DNA of 64,000 nt from Escherichia coli (GTDB lineage Bacteria; Pseudomonadota; Gammaproteobacteria; Enterobacterales; Enterobacteriaceae), in assembly GCF_011881725.1 (NCBI RefSeq), contig NZ_JAATUR010000012.1, positions 34,656-98,655 of the forward strand, read 5' to 3'. Shown piece by piece: positions 1 to 12,282 of the stretch; the stretch's first letter is position 1; each line of letters begins with the position of its first letter. A model generated the notes under the pieces. The model saw only the letters and a list, made by a program, of their open reading frames with translations, was not told the origin of the DNA and did no database searches. A program made the translations under genes and the position numbers.

Positions 1-482
<482 letters not shown>

Positions 483-592
483 CTATGGTCCTTGTTGGTG
501 AAGTGCTCGTGAAAACACCTAAACGGACTCTAGTTTCTTTATACGGCAACCTCTTTCCATCCTCCTGGCCCCTACGCCCCACCGTTGCTTTG

Positions 593-608
593 TGTGATCT
601 CTGTTACA
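593..608 (+). promoter_or_regulatory. CRP site in malE-malK region
   Basis: TGTGATCTCTGTTACA matches the TGTGA-N6-TCACA consensus at 9 of 10 positions. Confidence 0.7.
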
Positions 609-621
609 GAATTGGCGTTAA

Positions 622-637
622 TGTGGGGATGCGCACA
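622..637 (+). promoter_or_regulatory. CRP site in malE-malK region
   Basis: TGTGGGGATGCGCACA is a near match to TGTGA-N6-TCACA, located centrally between malE and malK. Confidence 0.6.
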
Positions 638-655
638 TAAAATCGCCATGATTTT

Positions 656-671
656 TGCAAGCAACTTCACG
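656..671 (+). promoter_or_regulatory. Weak CRP-like site in malE-malK region
   Basis: TGCAAGCAACTTCACG resembles the CRP consensus with a good right half (TCACG) and a poor left half. It is spaced about three helical turns from the preceding site. Confidence 0.45.
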
Positions 672-843
672 AAATTCCTTACATGGCCTCGGTTTAGTTC
701 ACAGAAGCCGCGTTCTCATCCTCCCGCCTCCTCCCCCATAAAAAAGCCAGGGGGTGGAGGATTTAAGCCATCTTCTGATGACGCATAGTCAGCCCATCAT
801 GAATGTTGCTGTCGATGACAGGTTGTAACGAAGGGAGAAGGGC

Positions 844-1959
844 ATGGCGAGCGTACAGCTGCAAAATGTAACGAAAGCCTGGGGCGAGGTCGTGGTATCG
901 AAAGATATTAATCTCGACATCCATGAAGGCGAATTCGTGGTGTTTGTCGGGCCGTCTGGCTGCGGTAAATCAACTTTATTGCGCATGATTGCCGGGCTCG
1001 AGACGATCACCAGCGGCGACCTGTTCATCGGTGAAAAACGGATGAATGATACTCCGCCAGCAGAACGCGGCGTTGGTATGGTGTTCCAGTCTTACGCGCT
1101 CTATCCCCACCTGTCAGTAGCAGAAAATATGTCGTTTGGCCTGAAACTAGCAGGCGCGAAAAAAGAGGTAATTAACCAACGCGTTAACCAGGTGGCGGAA
1201 GTACTGCAACTGGCGCATTTGTTGGATCGCAAACCGAAAGCTCTCTCCGGTGGGCAGCGTCAGCGTGTGGCGATCGGTCGAACACTGGTGGCCGAGCCAA
1301 GCGTGTTTTTACTCGATGAACCGCTATCCAACCTTGATGCTGCGCTGCGTGTGCAGATGCGTATCGAAATCTCCCGCCTGCATAAACGTCTGGGCCGCAC
1401 GATGATCTACGTCACCCACGATCAGGTCGAAGCGATGACGCTGGCCGATAAAATCGTGGTGCTGGATGCTGGGCGCGTAGCGCAGGTCGGGAAGCCGCTG
1501 GAGCTTTACCACTATCCGGCAGACCGTTTTGTCGCCGGTTTTATCGGTTCGCCAAAGATGAACTTCCTGCCGGTAAAAGTGACCGCCGTTGCAATCGATC
1601 AAGTCCAGGTTGAACTGCCGATGCCAAACCTCCAGCAAGTCTGGCTTCCGGTAGAAAGCCACAACGTTCAGGTCGGAGCCAACATGTCACTAGGTATTCG
1701 TCCGGAACATCTGCTGCCAAGTGATATTGCCGACGTCATCCTTGAGGGTGAAGTTCAGGTCGTCGAGCAACTCGGCAACGAAACCCAAATTCATATCCAG
1801 ATCCCTTCCATTCGTCAAAACCTGGTGTACCGCCAGTCTGACGTGGTGTTGGTAGAAGAAGGTGCCACATTCGCTATCGGCTTGCCGCCAGAGCGTTGCC
1901 ATCTGTTCCGTGAAGATGGCACTGCGTGTCGTCGACTGCATCAGGAGCCGGGCGTTTAA
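844..1959 (+). CDS. malK: Maltose ABC transporter ATPase MalK
   Basis: Cytoplasmic ATPase subunit of the MalFGK2 maltose importer; it also holds MalT inactive when no substrate is transported and is the target of unphosphorylated EIIA-Glc. The 371 residues equal the family length. Visible motifs are Walker [10 protein letters not shown] (about 36-44), Q-loop [12 protein letters not shown] signature LSGGQRQR (about 134-141), Walker B VFLLDEP (about 155-161) and the switch histidine in THDQ. The C-terminal third is the regulatory OB-fold domain. An AGGGAGAAGGGC ribosome site precedes the ATG. It heads malK-lamB-malM. Confidence 0.98.
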   Translation: MASVQLQNVTKAWGEVVVSKDINLDIHEGEFVVFVGPSGCGKSTLLRMIAGLETITSGDLFIGEKRMNDTPPAERGVGMVFQSYALYPHLSVAENMSFGLKLAGAKKEVINQRVNQVAEVLQLAHLLDRKPKALSGGQRQRVAIGRTLVAEPSVFLLDEPLSNLDAALRVQMRIEISRLHKRLGRTMIYVTHDQVEAMTLADKIVVLDAGRVAQVGKPLELYHYPADRFVAGFIGSPKMNFLPVKVTAVAIDQVQVELPMPNLQQVWLPVESHNVQVGANMSLGIRPEHLLPSDIADVILEGEVQVVEQLGNETQIHIQIPSIRQNLVYRQSDVVLVEEGATFAIGLPPERCHLFREDGTACRRLHQEPGV

Positions 1960-2000
1960 GCACCCTACAAAAGACACAAAACCTGTCACAGGTGATGTGA

Positions 2001-3371
<1,371 letters not shown>

Positions 3372-3381
3372 TAGCTAATCG

Positions 3382-3414
3382 TAGGCCGGATAAGGTGCTT
3401 GCACCGCATCCGGC
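3382..3414. repeat. REP element between lamB and malM
   Basis: The sequence from gtaggccggataagg to ccgcatccggc is a single imperfect REP palindrome. The lamB-malM gap is a classic REP location in E. coli. Confidence 0.85.
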
Positions 3415-3526
3415 AAAAAAATAGACACGTTGTCATTATCTGTAAGGGGCGCAAGCCCCTCTGATTATCGGGTTTAGCGCGCTATTGCCTGGCTACCGTT
3501 GACCCCCAGATTTTGAGGTGAAAACA

Positions 3527-4447
3527 ATGAAAATGAATAAAAGTCTCATCGCCCTCTGTTTATCAGCAGGGTTACTGGCAAGCGCGCCTGGAATCAGCCT
3601 CGCCGACGTTAACTACGTACCGCAAAACACCAGCGACGCTCCCGCCATTCCATCTGCCGCACTACAACAATTAACCTGGACACCGGTCGATCAATCTAAA
3701 ACTCAGACTACCCAGTTAGCGACTGGCGGCCAGCGGTTGAACGTTCCTGGTATCAGCGGTCCGGTTGCGGCTTACAGCGTTCCGGCAAATATTGGCGAAC
3801 TGACCCTGACGCTGATCAGTGAAGTGAACAAACAAACCAGTGTATTTGCGCCAAACGTGCTGATTCTTGATCAGAACATGACCCCATCAGCTTTCTTCCC
3901 CAGCAGTTATTTCACCTACCAGGAACCCGGCGTCATGAGCGCAGATCGTCTGGAAGGGGTTATGCGCCTGACGCCAGCGTTGGGGCAGCAGAAACTGTAT
4001 GTTCTGGTCTTTACCACGGAAAAAGATCTCCAGCAGACAACTCAACTGCTCGACCCGGCAAAAGCCTATGCCAAAGGTGTCGGTAACTCGATCCCGGATA
4101 TTCCAGACCCGGTTGCCCGTCACACCACCGATGGCTTACTGAAACTGAAAGTCAAAACGAACTCCAGCTCCAGTGTGCTGGTGGGACCGCTATTTGGTTC
4201 TTCCGCCCCAGCTCCGGTTACGGTAGGCAACACGGCGGCACCAGCCGTGGCTGCGCCAGCTCCGGCACCGGCGAAGAAAAGCGAACCGATGCTCAACGAT
4301 ACGGAAAGTTATTTTAATACCGCGATCAAAAACGCTGTCGCGAAAGGTGATGTTGATAAGGCGTTAAAACTGCTTGATGAAGCTGAACGCCTGGGATCGA
4401 CATCTGCCCGTTCCACCTTTATCAGCAGTGTAAAAGGCAAGGGGTAA
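3527..4447 (+). CDS. malM: Maltose operon periplasmic protein MalM
   Basis: Last gene of malK-lamB-malM; a periplasmic protein of unknown biochemical role that is induced with the maltose regulon. The start chosen gives 306 residues, as in K-12, with GAGGTGAAAAC upstream; another ATG lies three codons earlier. The signal peptide (KMNKSLIALCLSAGLL to GISLA) is followed by DVNYVPQ. A Pro/Ala-rich linker (about 225-255, PAPVTVGNTAAPAVAAPAPA) separates the beta-rich N-terminal domain from a short helical C-terminal domain resembling a TPR hairpin (VDKALKLLDEAERLG). Confidence 0.95.
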   Translation: MKMNKSLIALCLSAGLLASAPGISLADVNYVPQNTSDAPAIPSAALQQLTWTPVDQSKTQTTQLATGGQRLNVPGISGPVAAYSVPANIGELTLTLISEVNKQTSVFAPNVLILDQNMTPSAFFPSSYFTYQEPGVMSADRLEGVMRLTPALGQQKLYVLVFTTEKDLQQTTQLLDPAKAYAKGVGNSIPDIPDPVARHTTDGLLKLKVKTNSSSSVLVGPLFGSSAPAPVTVGNTAAPAVAAPAPAPAKKSEPMLNDTESYFNTAIKNAVAKGDVDKALKLLDEAERLGSTSARSTFISSVKGKG

Positions 4448-4479
4448 TTACGCCCCACAGTGCTGATTTTGCAACAACT

Positions 4480-4506
4480 GGTGCGTCTCCTGGCGCACCT
4501 TTTTTT
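4480..4506 (+). terminator. Rho-independent terminator after malM
   Basis: Stem ggtgcg / cgcacc around a short loop, followed by a run of seven T. It ends the malK-lamB-malM transcript. Confidence 0.85.
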
Positions 4507-4625
4507 CTCTTCTCATGTGATTGTTGCGTTTTTGTTGCGTATTAGATCACTTAATATGCTTTACATCTCCCGTTATCGCTTTTCTGCGATACAATGCCTT
4601 TACGTTATGTAACGGAGAGTTCGGC

Positions 4626-5123
4626 ATGTCACACCCCGCGTTAACGCAACTGCGTGCGCTGCGCTATTTTGCAGAGATCCCTGCGCTGGAGCCGCAACTG
4701 CTCGACTGGTTGTTGCTCGAAGATTCCATGACTAAACGTTTTGAACAGCAGGGAAAAACGGTGAGCGTGACAATGATCCGCGAAGGATTTGTCGAACAGG
4801 ATGAAATCCCCGAAGAATTACCGCTGTTGCCGAAAGAATCCCGTTACTGGTTACGTGAAATTTTGCTATGTGCCGATGGGGAACCCTGGCTTGCCGGGCG
4901 TACCGTCGTCCCTGTATCAACATTAAGTGGCCCCGAGCTGGCTTTACAAAAATTGGGTAAAACGCCATTAGGGCGTTATCTGTTCACATCATCGACATTA
5001 ACCCGGGACTTTATTGAGATAGGCCGTGATGCCGGACTTTGGGGGCGACGTTCCCGTCTGCGATTAAGCGGTAAACCGCTGTTGCTAACTGAACTGTTTT
5101 TACCGGCGTCACCGTTGTACTAA
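4626..5123 (+). CDS. ubiC: Chorismate pyruvate-lyase UbiC
   Basis: Converts chorismate to 4-hydroxybenzoate and pyruvate, the first committed step of ubiquinone synthesis, in the cytoplasm. The start at ATG 4626, behind ACGGAGAGT, gives 165 residues as in K-12; in-frame codons continue upstream but lack a better ribosome site. Conserved family segments are visible: [34 protein letters not shown] and the C-terminal [12 protein letters not shown]. Residues 15-24 ([10 protein letters not shown]) differ from K-12 as I recall it (CKEIPALDPQ). ubiA follows after 12 bp in the same operon. Confidence 0.97.
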   Translation: MSHPALTQLRALRYFAEIPALEPQLLDWLLLEDSMTKRFEQQGKTVSVTMIREGFVEQDEIPEELPLLPKESRYWLREILLCADGEPWLAGRTVVPVSTLSGPELALQKLGKTPLGRYLFTSSTLTRDFIEIGRDAGLWGRRSRLRLSGKPLLLTELFLPASPLY

Positions 5124-5135
5124 GAGGAAAAAAAT

Positions 5136-6008
5136 ATGGAGTGGAGTCTGACGCAGAATAAGCTGCTGGCGTTTCACCGCTTAATGCGTACGGATAAGCC
5201 AATTGGCGCGTTACTGCTGCTCTGGCCAACGTTGTGGGCGCTGTGGGTGGCAACGCCGGGTGTTCCCCAACTCTGGATTCTGGCGGTGTTCGTCGCTGGA
5301 GTCTGGCTGATGCGCGCCGCCGGGTGCGTGGTGAATGACTACGCTGACCGTAAATTTGATGGTCATGTGAAGCGCACAGCAAACCGACCGCTTCCCAGCG
5401 GCGCGGTTACGGAGAAAGAAGCACGAACGCTATTTGTAGTGCTGGTGTTGATTTCGTTCTTACTGGTATTGACGCTGAATACGATGACCATTCTGTTGTC
5501 GATTGCCGCGCTGGCCCTGGCGTGGGTGTATCCGTTTATGAAGCGGTATACCCATTTACCGCAAGTGGTGCTGGGTGCGGCGTTTGGCTGGTCGATTCCA
5601 ATGGCTTTTGCCGCTGTGAGTGAATCGGTGCCGTTAAGCTGCTGGCTGATGTTCCTTGCCAATATTCTGTGGGCGGTGGCCTACGACACGCAGTATGCGA
5701 TGGTCGACCGTGACGATGACGTGAAGATTGGCATTAAGTCCACTGCCATCTTGTTCGGCCAATACGATAAGTTGATTATCGGCATTTTGCAGATTGGCGT
5801 ACTGGTGCTGATGGCGATTATTGGTGAGTTAAATGGCTTAGGCTGGGGATATTACTGGTCAATTCTGGTCGCGGGCGCGCTGTTTGTTTATCAACAAAAA
5901 CTGATTGCCAACCGCGAACGTGAAGCCTGCTTTAAAGCGTTTATGAATAATAACTATGTTGGCCTGGTGCTGTTTTTAGGGCTGGCAATGAGTTACTGGC
6001 ATTTCTGA
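5136..6008 (+). CDS. ubiA: 4-hydroxybenzoate octaprenyltransferase UbiA
   Basis: Inner-membrane prenyltransferase that attaches the octaprenyl chain to 4-hydroxybenzoate made by UbiC, the second step of ubiquinone synthesis. The 290 residues match the family. Both aspartate-rich Mg-diphosphate binding motifs are visible: [15 protein letters not shown] (about 68-82) and [16 protein letters not shown] (about 187-202), set among about eight hydrophobic segments. AAGAGGAAAAAA precedes the ATG. A hairpin terminator follows. Confidence 0.97.
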   Translation: MEWSLTQNKLLAFHRLMRTDKPIGALLLLWPTLWALWVATPGVPQLWILAVFVAGVWLMRAAGCVVNDYADRKFDGHVKRTANRPLPSGAVTEKEARTLFVVLVLISFLLVLTLNTMTILLSIAALALAWVYPFMKRYTHLPQVVLGAAFGWSIPMAFAAVSESVPLSCWLMFLANILWAVAYDTQYAMVDRDDDVKIGIKSTAILFGQYDKLIIGILQIGVLVLMAIIGELNGLGWGYYWSILVAGALFVYQQKLIANREREACFKAFMNNNYVGLVLFLGLAMSYWHF

Positions 6009-6015
6009 TGATGTG

Positions 6016-6046
6016 AAAAAGCCGGATGATTATCCGGCGTTTTTTC
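6016..6046 (+). terminator. Terminator after ubiA
   Basis: Stem gccggat / atccggc with a short loop, flanked by five A upstream and a T run downstream. It ends the ubiCA transcript and may also work on the minus strand. Confidence 0.8.
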
Positions 6047-6057
6047 TGGGCAAGCAG

Positions 6058-6155
6058 CCTGATGCGCTGCGCTTATCAGGCCTACACAACACATCGCAAT
6101 TTATTGAATTTGCAGGTCATGGTAGGCCGGATAAGGCGTTTGCGCCGCATCCGGC
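6058..6155. repeat. BIME between ubiA and plsB
   Basis: Two REP units in opposite orientation (6058-6086 ending cttatcaggcctac; 6122-6155 taggccggataagg to gcatccggc) are separated by an AT-rich spacer. They sit between the convergent 3' ends of ubiA and plsB. Confidence 0.85.
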
Positions 6156-6167
6156 AATTCTTACTGA

Positions 6168-8591
6168 TTACCCTTCGCCCTGCGTTGCGCTCTCAATCGT
6201 TAAACGCACATCGGACGTAATCAACTCCGACAGCAACTGATAGACCTTCATCGTTTCAGCTGGTTCTGCGTCGCCGCTGTCGCTGATATACCCTTCATCG
6301 CGCAGTGTCAGCACCAGAGAACTGAACACAGCTTTGTCGAAGAACTCCGGTGCGTTGATGCCGTGCAGCACGGAGAGACGTTGCGCTACAGTGCGACTTT
6401 CTTTCTCCAGCGTACCGCGGTTGATTGATGGATTAGCGCTCAGCAGCCAGAAGGTAATTGCATAACGTTGCAGCGTTTCGCGTGCGCCTGCGGCCAGCAA
6501 CTGAAGCGTGCGGGAATGCGCCGGATTAATATGCAGTTCGTCATTTTGCAGTGTAATCAGCCCCTGACGTTGCATTTCATTTGCCAGCGCATCAATCACG
6601 CCCGGCAACTCGTCACGCTCCCAGCGCAGGAACAGCTCCGCTTTCAGCATTGGATACAGCACATTGACGTGCTCCATCAATACGTCGCGGGAGATGTGGC
6701 GATGCTGCGTCACAATTGCCGCCATCAGCGAAGGCAACACCAACATATGCGCAATGTTGTTGCGATAGTAGGTCATCAACACTGCTTGCTCACGCGGCAG
6801 AATGATGATGTCGCCGATAGTGTCCTTCTCAACTTCAAACTTGTTCATTTGCAGCGCGTGATCAATAAGCTCGCTGGCGCTGGCTGAAGGAACAGTTGAG
6901 TCTGAGGAGTAAGGTACGTTGCGCATCAAATCCAGATAGCAGTCGAGTTGCTCGGTTAACTGCTCGCGGGTGAGTGAGCGCTGACGTGACGCCAACAGCG
7001 CAGTACAGCACAGGTTCATGGCGTTTGCCGCACCTGCGTTGTTAATGCGTACCATTAGGTCGGCAGCAATGTTATTGACTGTCGGCGTTAACCAGGCCGG
7101 ACGCACCGCTTCGATTGGATCGATAGATTCACGCCAGTCTGGTACGTGCTGGTTAAGGTAGGTCATCAACGGCATCGGTTCACCGAAGTTGACGTAACCC
7201 TGACCGAGATTACGCAGCTTGCTTAAGCCGCGCAGCATCTGCGGTAGGCTCTCTTTTTCTTTCGTCGCGCCGCGCAATTCTTTGGCGTAAGTCCCCACTT
7301 CCATGACGTGCTCATAACCGATGTAGATCGGAATTAACGTAATCGGACGTGTTCCGCCACGCAGCATCGCTTGAATAGTCATCGACAGCGTACCGGTTTT
7401 CGGATCCAGCAAACGGCCTGTGCGGGAACGACCGCCTTCCACAAAGTACTCGACGGAATAACCACGGCTGAACAGTTCGCCGAGATATTCACGGAAAACC
7501 GTGGAATAGAGTTTATTGCCTTTAAACGTACGGCGAATAAAGAATGCCCCCAGACGGCGGAAAATCGGCCCGGCAGGCCAGAAATTCAGGTTGATCCCGG
7601 CAGCGATATGCGGCGGCACCAGCCCCTGGTGATAAAGCACGTAAGAAAGCAGCAGGTAGTCCATGTGGCTGCGATGGCAAGGCACATACACCAGCTCATG
7701 ACCGTCGTGGGCCAGCTGGCGAACGCGCTCGGCGTTATGGACGTTGATGCCCTGATAAAGTCGGTTCCAGGTGAAGCCCAGAATACGGTCAGTCAGGCGG
7801 ATCATCTCGTAAGAGAAGTTAGCTGCAATCTCTTCCATCAGCGCAATCGCGTTCTGCTGCGCTTTTTCATGGGAGATTTTTTTGCTGCGCGCTTCATCTT
7901 CTACCGCTTTGGCAATAGCGCGGGAGGCGAGCAGCTTGTTAAACAGATCCTGACGCGCTGGCAGGCGCGGGCCTACGGCTGCCAGACGCTGGCGGGCAAA
8001 GTGCATACGCGCCACACGCGCCAGTTTCTGAGCAATAGTTTTATCCGTGCCGTGTTCGTCAGCCATGCGGCGCAGCGAAACTGACGGCGAGAAACGCACA
8101 AAACTGTCGCGACCGAGCCACAGTACGGCGAAAAATTTCTGCACGCCGTTGAGCATGCGCAGAGGCGGATTCACTTCACCTTTTTCACGCCCCGGCGCGC
8201 GACCAAACATCACCGATACCGGCACCATCTGCACATCCAGATTTGGGTTGCTACGGTGCAAATCAAGATAGTCGTGGAATAGCTTAATAGACTCTTCTTT
8301 CGGCGTGTAATAGGTGAAAACACGCGGCCCGCCATGAATAAACACATAGCGCGGCAGTAGCGTGCCGTCTATTTCCAGCGGCTCTAAGGGGTCAGGCAGG
8401 TCGTGCGCCAGACACTGGGCGCGCAACGTTAGCAAATCCGCTTTTGAGTTGTACGGTAAAACGTACATAATTGGACGAGAGGTATCGAGTCCCAGTTCCG
8501 GAGCAGGATCTGCCGGAATAGACTTGCTTTTTACCAGGATGCTTAATGGTAAATTCAGTAATTTGTAGTAAATTCGTGGCCAGCCGGACAT
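6168..8591 (-). CDS. plsB: Glycerol-3-phosphate acyltransferase PlsB
   Basis: Inner-membrane-associated enzyme that acylates sn-glycerol-3-phosphate at position 1, the first step of phospholipid synthesis. Starting at [10 protein letters not shown] gives 807 residues as in K-12; the frame is open 20 codons further upstream. The acyltransferase HX4D motif is [10 protein letters not shown] (H about 306), with later family blocks [21 protein letters not shown] and [12 protein letters not shown]. It diverges from dgkA across 170 bp; both serve phospholipid metabolism. Confidence 0.97.
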   Translation of the reverse strand: MSGWPRIYYKLLNLPLSILVKSKSIPADPAPELGLDTSRPIMYVLPYNSKADLLTLRAQCLAHDLPDPLEPLEIDGTLLPRYVFIHGGPRVFTYYTPKEESIKLFHDYLDLHRSNPNLDVQMVPVSVMFGRAPGREKGEVNPPLRMLNGVQKFFAVLWLGRDSFVRFSPSVSLRRMADEHGTDKTIAQKLARVARMHFARQRLAAVGPRLPARQDLFNKLLASRAIAKAVEDEARSKKISHEKAQQNAIALMEEIAANFSYEMIRLTDRILGFTWNRLYQGINVHNAERVRQLAHDGHELVYVPCHRSHMDYLLLSYVLYHQGLVPPHIAAGINLNFWPAGPIFRRLGAFFIRRTFKGNKLYSTVFREYLGELFSRGYSVEYFVEGGRSRTGRLLDPKTGTLSMTIQAMLRGGTRPITLIPIYIGYEHVMEVGTYAKELRGATKEKESLPQMLRGLSKLRNLGQGYVNFGEPMPLMTYLNQHVPDWRESIDPIEAVRPAWLTPTVNNIAADLMVRINNAGAANAMNLCCTALLASRQRSLTREQLTEQLDCYLDLMRNVPYSSDSTVPSASASELIDHALQMNKFEVEKDTIGDIIILPREQAVLMTYYRNNIAHMLVLPSLMAAIVTQHRHISRDVLMEHVNVLYPMLKAELFLRWERDELPGVIDALANEMQRQGLITLQNDELHINPAHSRTLQLLAAGARETLQRYAITFWLLSANPSINRGTLEKESRTVAQRLSVLHGINAPEFFDKAVFSSLVLTLRDEGYISDSGDAEPAETMKVYQLLSELITSDVRLTIESATQGEG

Positions 8592-8761
8592 AAACGATGT
8601 AAAGCCTCTGGTTAATAATGCAAATGCGCCGCAAGGATAGCAGAAAGTCATAGGAAATTCTGTGGTATCCGCTCATGTTTCGCGCGGCGTTACGCTAACC
8701 GTAATCTTCGGATTCAACGGTACACTGATATTGACGTTCATAATGTAAAAAGGTTCTTTCG

Positions 8762-9130
8762 ATGGCCAATAATACCACTGGATTCACCCGAATTATCAAA
8801 GCTGCCGGTTATTCCTGGAAAGGTTTACGCGCCGCATGGATCAACGAAGCGGCATTCCGTCAGGAAGGTGTCGCGGTATTGTTGGCAGTGATCATTGCCT
8901 GCTGGCTGGATGTGGATGCAATAACCCGCGTACTGCTTATTAGTTCTGTCATGCTGGTGATGATTGTGGAAATCCTCAATAGCGCCATCGAAGCTGTGGT
9001 TGACCGTATTGGTTCTGAATACCATGAACTTTCCGGGCGAGCGAAAGATATGGGCTCTGCCGCGGTGCTGATCGCCATTATCGTCGCCGTGATTACCTGG
9101 TGCATTCTGTTATGGTCGCATTTTGGATAA
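8762..9130 (+). CDS. dgkA: Diacylglycerol kinase DgkA
   Basis: Small trimeric inner-membrane kinase that phosphorylates diacylglycerol, mainly that released by membrane-derived-oligosaccharide synthesis, to phosphatidic acid. The 122 residues match the family. There are three transmembrane segments (about 30-48, 55-72, 97-117), and the active-site block EILNSAIEAVVDRIGSEYHE lies at the end of the second. It sits just upstream of lexA but separated from it by 109 bp containing the lexA operator. Confidence 0.97.
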   Translation: MANNTTGFTRIIKAAGYSWKGLRAAWINEAAFRQEGVAVLLAVIIACWLDVDAITRVLLISSVMLVMIVEILNSAIEAVVDRIGSEYHELSGRAKDMGSAAVLIAIIVAVITWCILLWSHFG

Positions 9131-9194
9131 CCCTTCCAGAATTCGATAAATCTCTGGTTTATTGTGCAGTTTATGGTTCCAAAATCGCCTTTTG

Positions 9195-9210
9195 CTGTAT
9201 ATACTCACAG
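9195..9210 (+). promoter_or_regulatory. LexA box 1 of lexA
   Basis: CTGTATATACTCACAG is a full match to CTGT-N8-ACAG, with an alternating TA core. Confidence 0.95.
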
Positions 9211-9215
9211 CATAA

Positions 9216-9231
9216 CTGTATATACACCCAG
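9216..9231 (+). promoter_or_regulatory. LexA box 2 of lexA
   Basis: CTGTATATACACCCAG differs from CTGT-N8-ACAG at one base. Its start is 21 bp from that of box 1, two helical turns, which is the tandem autoregulatory operator known for lexA. Confidence 0.93.
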
Positions 9232-9239
9232 GGGGCGGA

Positions 9240-9848
9240 ATGAAAGCGTTAACGGCCAGGCAACAAGAGGTGTTTGATCTCATCCGTGATCACATCAGCC
9301 AGACAGGTATGCCGCCGACGCGTGCGGAAATCGCGCAGCGTTTGGGGTTCCGTTCCCCAAATGCGGCAGAAGAACATCTGAAGGCGCTGGCACGCAAAGG
9401 CGTTATTGAAATTGTTTCTGGCGCATCGCGCGGGATTCGTCTGTTGCAGGAAGAGGAAGAAGGATTGCCGCTGGTAGGTCGTGTGGCCGCCGGTGAACCG
9501 CTTCTGGCGCAGCAGCATATTGAAGGTCATTATCAGGTCGATCCTTCCCTGTTCAAACCTAATGCCGATTTCCTGCTGCGCGTCAGTGGGATGTCGATGA
9601 AAGATATCGGCATTATGGACGGCGACTTGCTGGCAGTGCATAAAACCCAGGATGTGCGTAATGGTCAAGTCGTTGTCGCACGTATTGATGACGAAGTTAC
9701 CGTTAAACGTCTGAAAAAACAGGGCAATAAAGTCGAGCTTTTGCCAGAAAATAGCGAGTTTAAACCAATTGTTGTTGACCTTCGTCAGCAGAGCTTCAGC
9801 ATTGAAGGGCTGGCGGTTGGGGTTATTCGCAACGGCGACTGGCTGTAA
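9240..9848 (+). CDS. lexA: SOS repressor LexA
   Basis: Repressor of the SOS regulon; RecA filaments on single-stranded DNA stimulate its self-cleavage. The 202 residues match the family. The N-terminal winged helix-turn-helix (about 1-70, with [23 protein letters not shown]) is followed by the cleavage site VAAGEP (Ala84-Gly85) and the catalytic serine ([10 protein letters not shown], Ser119) and lysine ([11 protein letters not shown], Lys156). Two LexA boxes overlap its promoter, so it represses itself. dinF follows in the same operon. Confidence 0.98.
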   Translation: MKALTARQQEVFDLIRDHISQTGMPPTRAEIAQRLGFRSPNAAEEHLKALARKGVIEIVSGASRGIRLLQEEEEGLPLVGRVAAGEPLLAQQHIEGHYQVDPSLFKPNADFLLRVSGMSMKDIGIMDGDLLAVHKTQDVRNGQVVVARIDDEVTVKRLKKQGNKVELLPENSEFKPIVVDLRQQSFSIEGLAVGVIRNGDWL

Positions 9849-9860
9849 TATATCTCTGAT

Positions 9861-9894
9861 ACCGCGATGCCGCCTGGCATCGCGGTTTGTTTTT
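9861..9894 (+). terminator. Hairpin between lexA and dinF
   Basis: Stem accgcgatgcc / ggcatcgcggt followed by ttgttttt. It probably attenuates transcription from lexA into dinF; read-through allows SOS induction of dinF. Confidence 0.75.
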
Positions 9895-9920
9895 AATCTC
9901 TCTTCATCAGGCTTGTCTGT

Positions 9921-11246
9921 ATGGCATTCCTCACTTCTTCTGATAAAGCGCTTTGGCATCTCGCCTTACCCATGATTTTCTCCAATATCACCGTTCCGTT
10001 GCTGGGGCTGGTCGATACGGCGGTCATTGGTCATCTTGATAGTCCGGTTTATTTGGGCGGCGTGGCGGTTGGCGCAACGGCGACCAGTTTTCTCTTTATG
10101 CTGTTGCTGTTTTTGCGTATGAGCACCACCGGGCTCACAGCGCAGGCTTATGGCGCAAAAAATCCTCAGGCATTAGCGCGTGCGTTGGTGCAGCCGTTGC
10201 TGTTGGCTCTGGGGGCCGGTGCGTTAATTGCGGTATTGCGCATGCCGATTATCGATCTGGCGCTGCATATTGTTGGCGGTAGCGAAGCGGTGCTGGAACA
10301 GGCGCGGCGCTTTCTTGAAATCCGCTGGTTAAGCGCACCTGCGTCACTGGCAAATCTGGTGTTACTTGGCTGGCTTCTCGGCGTGCAATATGCCCGTGCG
10401 CCAGTGATTCTGTTAGTGGTCGGCAATATCCTCAACATCGTGCTGGATGTCTGGCTGGTGATGGGGGTGCATATGAACGTGCAGGGTGCGGCGTTAGCGA
10501 CGGTTATTGCGGAGTATGCGACGTTACTGATTGGTCTACTAATGGTGCGTAAAATCCTCAAACTACGTGGCATCTCCGTCGAAATGCTGAAACGTGCCTG
10601 GCGTGGCAACTTTCGCCGTTTGCTGGCGCTTAACCGTGACATCATGCTGCGCTCTCTGCTATTGCAACTCTGTTTTGGTGCAATCACGGTACTCGGTGCG
10701 CGACTGGGGAGTGATATTATCGCCGTTAATGCGGTCCTGATGACGCTACTTACTTTTACTGCTTATGCGTTGGATGGTTTCGCATACGCCGTTGAAGCGC
10801 ATTCCGGCCAGGCGTATGGCGCACGTGATGGTAGCCAATTGCTCGATGTCTGGCGGGCTGCATGCCGCCAGTCGGGGATCGTGGCATTACTGTTTTCGGT
10901 GGTTTATTTGCTGGCGGGTGAACATATCATCGCGTTGCTAACTTCATTAACGCAGATCCAAAATCTGGCCGATCGCTACCTTATCTGGCAGGTCATTTTA
11001 CCGTTGGTCGGCGTCTGGTGTTATCTGCTTGATGGCATGTTTATTGGTGCCACGCGTGCCGCAGAAATGCGTAACCGTATGGCAGTGGCCGCTGTAGGTT
11101 TTGCACTGACGTTATTGACTCTACCGTGGCTGGGAAATCATGGTCTATGGCTGGCATTAACCGTCTTTCTGGCGCTACGTGGGCTTTCTCTGGCTACTAT
11201 CTGGCGGCGTCACTGGCGCAATGGTACCTGGTTTTCCGCAACTTGA
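9921..11246 (+). CDS. dinF: DNA-damage-inducible MATE-family transporter DinF
   Basis: Multidrug and toxic compound extrusion (MATE) family inner-membrane protein with about 12 transmembrane segments, induced with lexA; reported links are to oxidative stress and bile-salt protection. From ATG 9921 it has 441 residues. The N-terminal block HLALPMIFSNITVPLLGLVDTAVIGHL and the mid-protein repeat IMLRSLLLQLCFG to VNAVLM are the paired MATE halves. Some K-12 annotations begin further upstream; here a CAGG ribosome site just before 9921 supports this start. Confidence 0.94.
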   Translation: MAFLTSSDKALWHLALPMIFSNITVPLLGLVDTAVIGHLDSPVYLGGVAVGATATSFLFMLLLFLRMSTTGLTAQAYGAKNPQALARALVQPLLLALGAGALIAVLRMPIIDLALHIVGGSEAVLEQARRFLEIRWLSAPASLANLVLLGWLLGVQYARAPVILLVVGNILNIVLDVWLVMGVHMNVQGAALATVIAEYATLLIGLLMVRKILKLRGISVEMLKRAWRGNFRRLLALNRDIMLRSLLLQLCFGAITVLGARLGSDIIAVNAVLMTLLTFTAYALDGFAYAVEAHSGQAYGARDGSQLLDVWRAACRQSGIVALLFSVVYLLAGEHIIALLTSLTQIQNLADRYLIWQVILPLVGVWCYLLDGMFIGATRAAEMRNRMAVAAVGFALTLLTLPWLGNHGLWLALTVFLALRGLSLATIWRRHWRNGTWFSAT

Positions 11247-11360
11247 TGGTTAAAAATTCTGAATAAATAATCCTGGGCCAAATTCCTGCCTACACTTAAT
11301 CTCACGTTCAGAAGAAAAGTGAGCGTACTCTCATTCACAACCTAACATGAGGTCTTGATT

Positions 11361-11570
11361 ATGAATAAAGACGAAGCCGGCGGTAACTGGAAACAGTTTA
11401 AAGGTAAAGTGAAAGAGCAATGGGGCAAACTGACCGATGATGATATGACGATCATTGAAGGTAAACGTGATCAACTGGTCGGTAAAATCCAGGAACGTTA
11501 TGGTTATCAGAAAGATCAGGCAGAAAAAGAGGTCGTGGATTGGGAAAGCCGCAATAAATATCGCTGGTAA
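11361..11570 (+). CDS. yjbJ: CsbD-family stress protein YjbJ
   Basis: Small, highly charged hydrophilic protein of 69 residues in the CsbD family. It is abundant in stationary phase or under osmotic stress in E. coli, but its molecular function is unknown. The family pattern NWKQFKGKVKEQWGKLTDDD followed by GKRDQLVGKIQERYGY is visible. ATG 11361 follows a GAGGTC site; another ATG lies two codons upstream. It is monocistronic and convergent with zur. Confidence 0.93.
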   Translation: MNKDEAGGNWKQFKGKVKEQWGKLTDDDMTIIEGKRDQLVGKIQERYGYQKDQAEKEVVDWESRNKYRW

Positions 11571-11611
11571 TTAATCCCTCCTGCCCGATGTGTACAAGGA
11601 TGTACGCCCTC

Positions 11612-12127
11612 TTAACGCGGTTTCTTTTTCACCTGAAGAGAGTGGTCATGATGGCACTGTTCAGGATGACGACACGCTTCAACTTCCACACATGCTGCAC
11701 AGAGTCCATGTGCTTCAATCACATTATGCCTCAGGGCGAACCCCATTTTTGCCGCCAGTGTATGCATGATGTCTTCCACACCTTCCGCACACTCTTCTTT
11801 CACCGCGCCGCAACGATCGCAAATAAACATGGCTGAAGTATGTGTAGGCTGATCGAACAGATGGCAGAGTACATAGCTGTTGGTGGATTCCACCTTATGC
11901 ACAAAACCTTGCTCAAGCAGAAAATCGAGCGCGCGATAAACCGTCGGTGGCTTGGCTTGCGGCTCGGCTTCACGCAGTAAATCAAGCAGATCGTAGGCGC
12001 TGATGGCCCCTTCTTGCAGACTCATCAGGCGCAGCACTTCGAGACGTTGTGGGGTCAGGCGCACATTACGCTGCGCGCAGAGTTTTTCAGCCTGCGCCAA
12101 TAACTCCTGCGTTGTGGTCTTTTCCAT
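11612..12127 (-). CDS. zur: Zinc uptake regulator Zur
   Basis: Fur-family repressor that with zinc shuts off znuABC and zinc-free ribosomal protein paralogues. MEKTTTQ is the start of the 171-residue K-12 form; the frame stays open upstream but the ATG at 12127 has AGGTGCAC before it. An N-terminal winged helix (about 1-85, LTPQRLEVLRLM and PTVYRALDFLLEQ) precedes the zinc/dimerisation domain with HTSAMFICDRCGAVKEE (CXXC) and GLCAACVEVEACRH. It is convergent with yjbJ and divergent from dusA. Confidence 0.97.
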   Translation of the reverse strand: MEKTTTQELLAQAEKLCAQRNVRLTPQRLEVLRLMSLQEGAISAYDLLDLLREAEPQAKPPTVYRALDFLLEQGFVHKVESTNSYVLCHLFDQPTHTSAMFICDRCGAVKEECAEGVEDIMHTLAAKMGFALRHNVIEAHGLCAACVEVEACRHPEQCHHDHSLQVKKKPR

Positions 12128-12282
12128 TGTGCACCTCGAAAGTGGGGTTAAGAATGTCCTTACTTTACCATAATTCTCAATTAAACACCGACAACCGGAC
12201 GTCGAAGCTACCACATTGCCTGATCGCATATTCGTTATGCTATAGTAGCGCCCCCAATTCACCAGATGCTTAAAAAATCGCC

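Noticed and set aside
7371..8084. 237-codon plus-strand frame opposite plsB
   Set aside because: Composition follows the plsB complement; no start signals and no known family.
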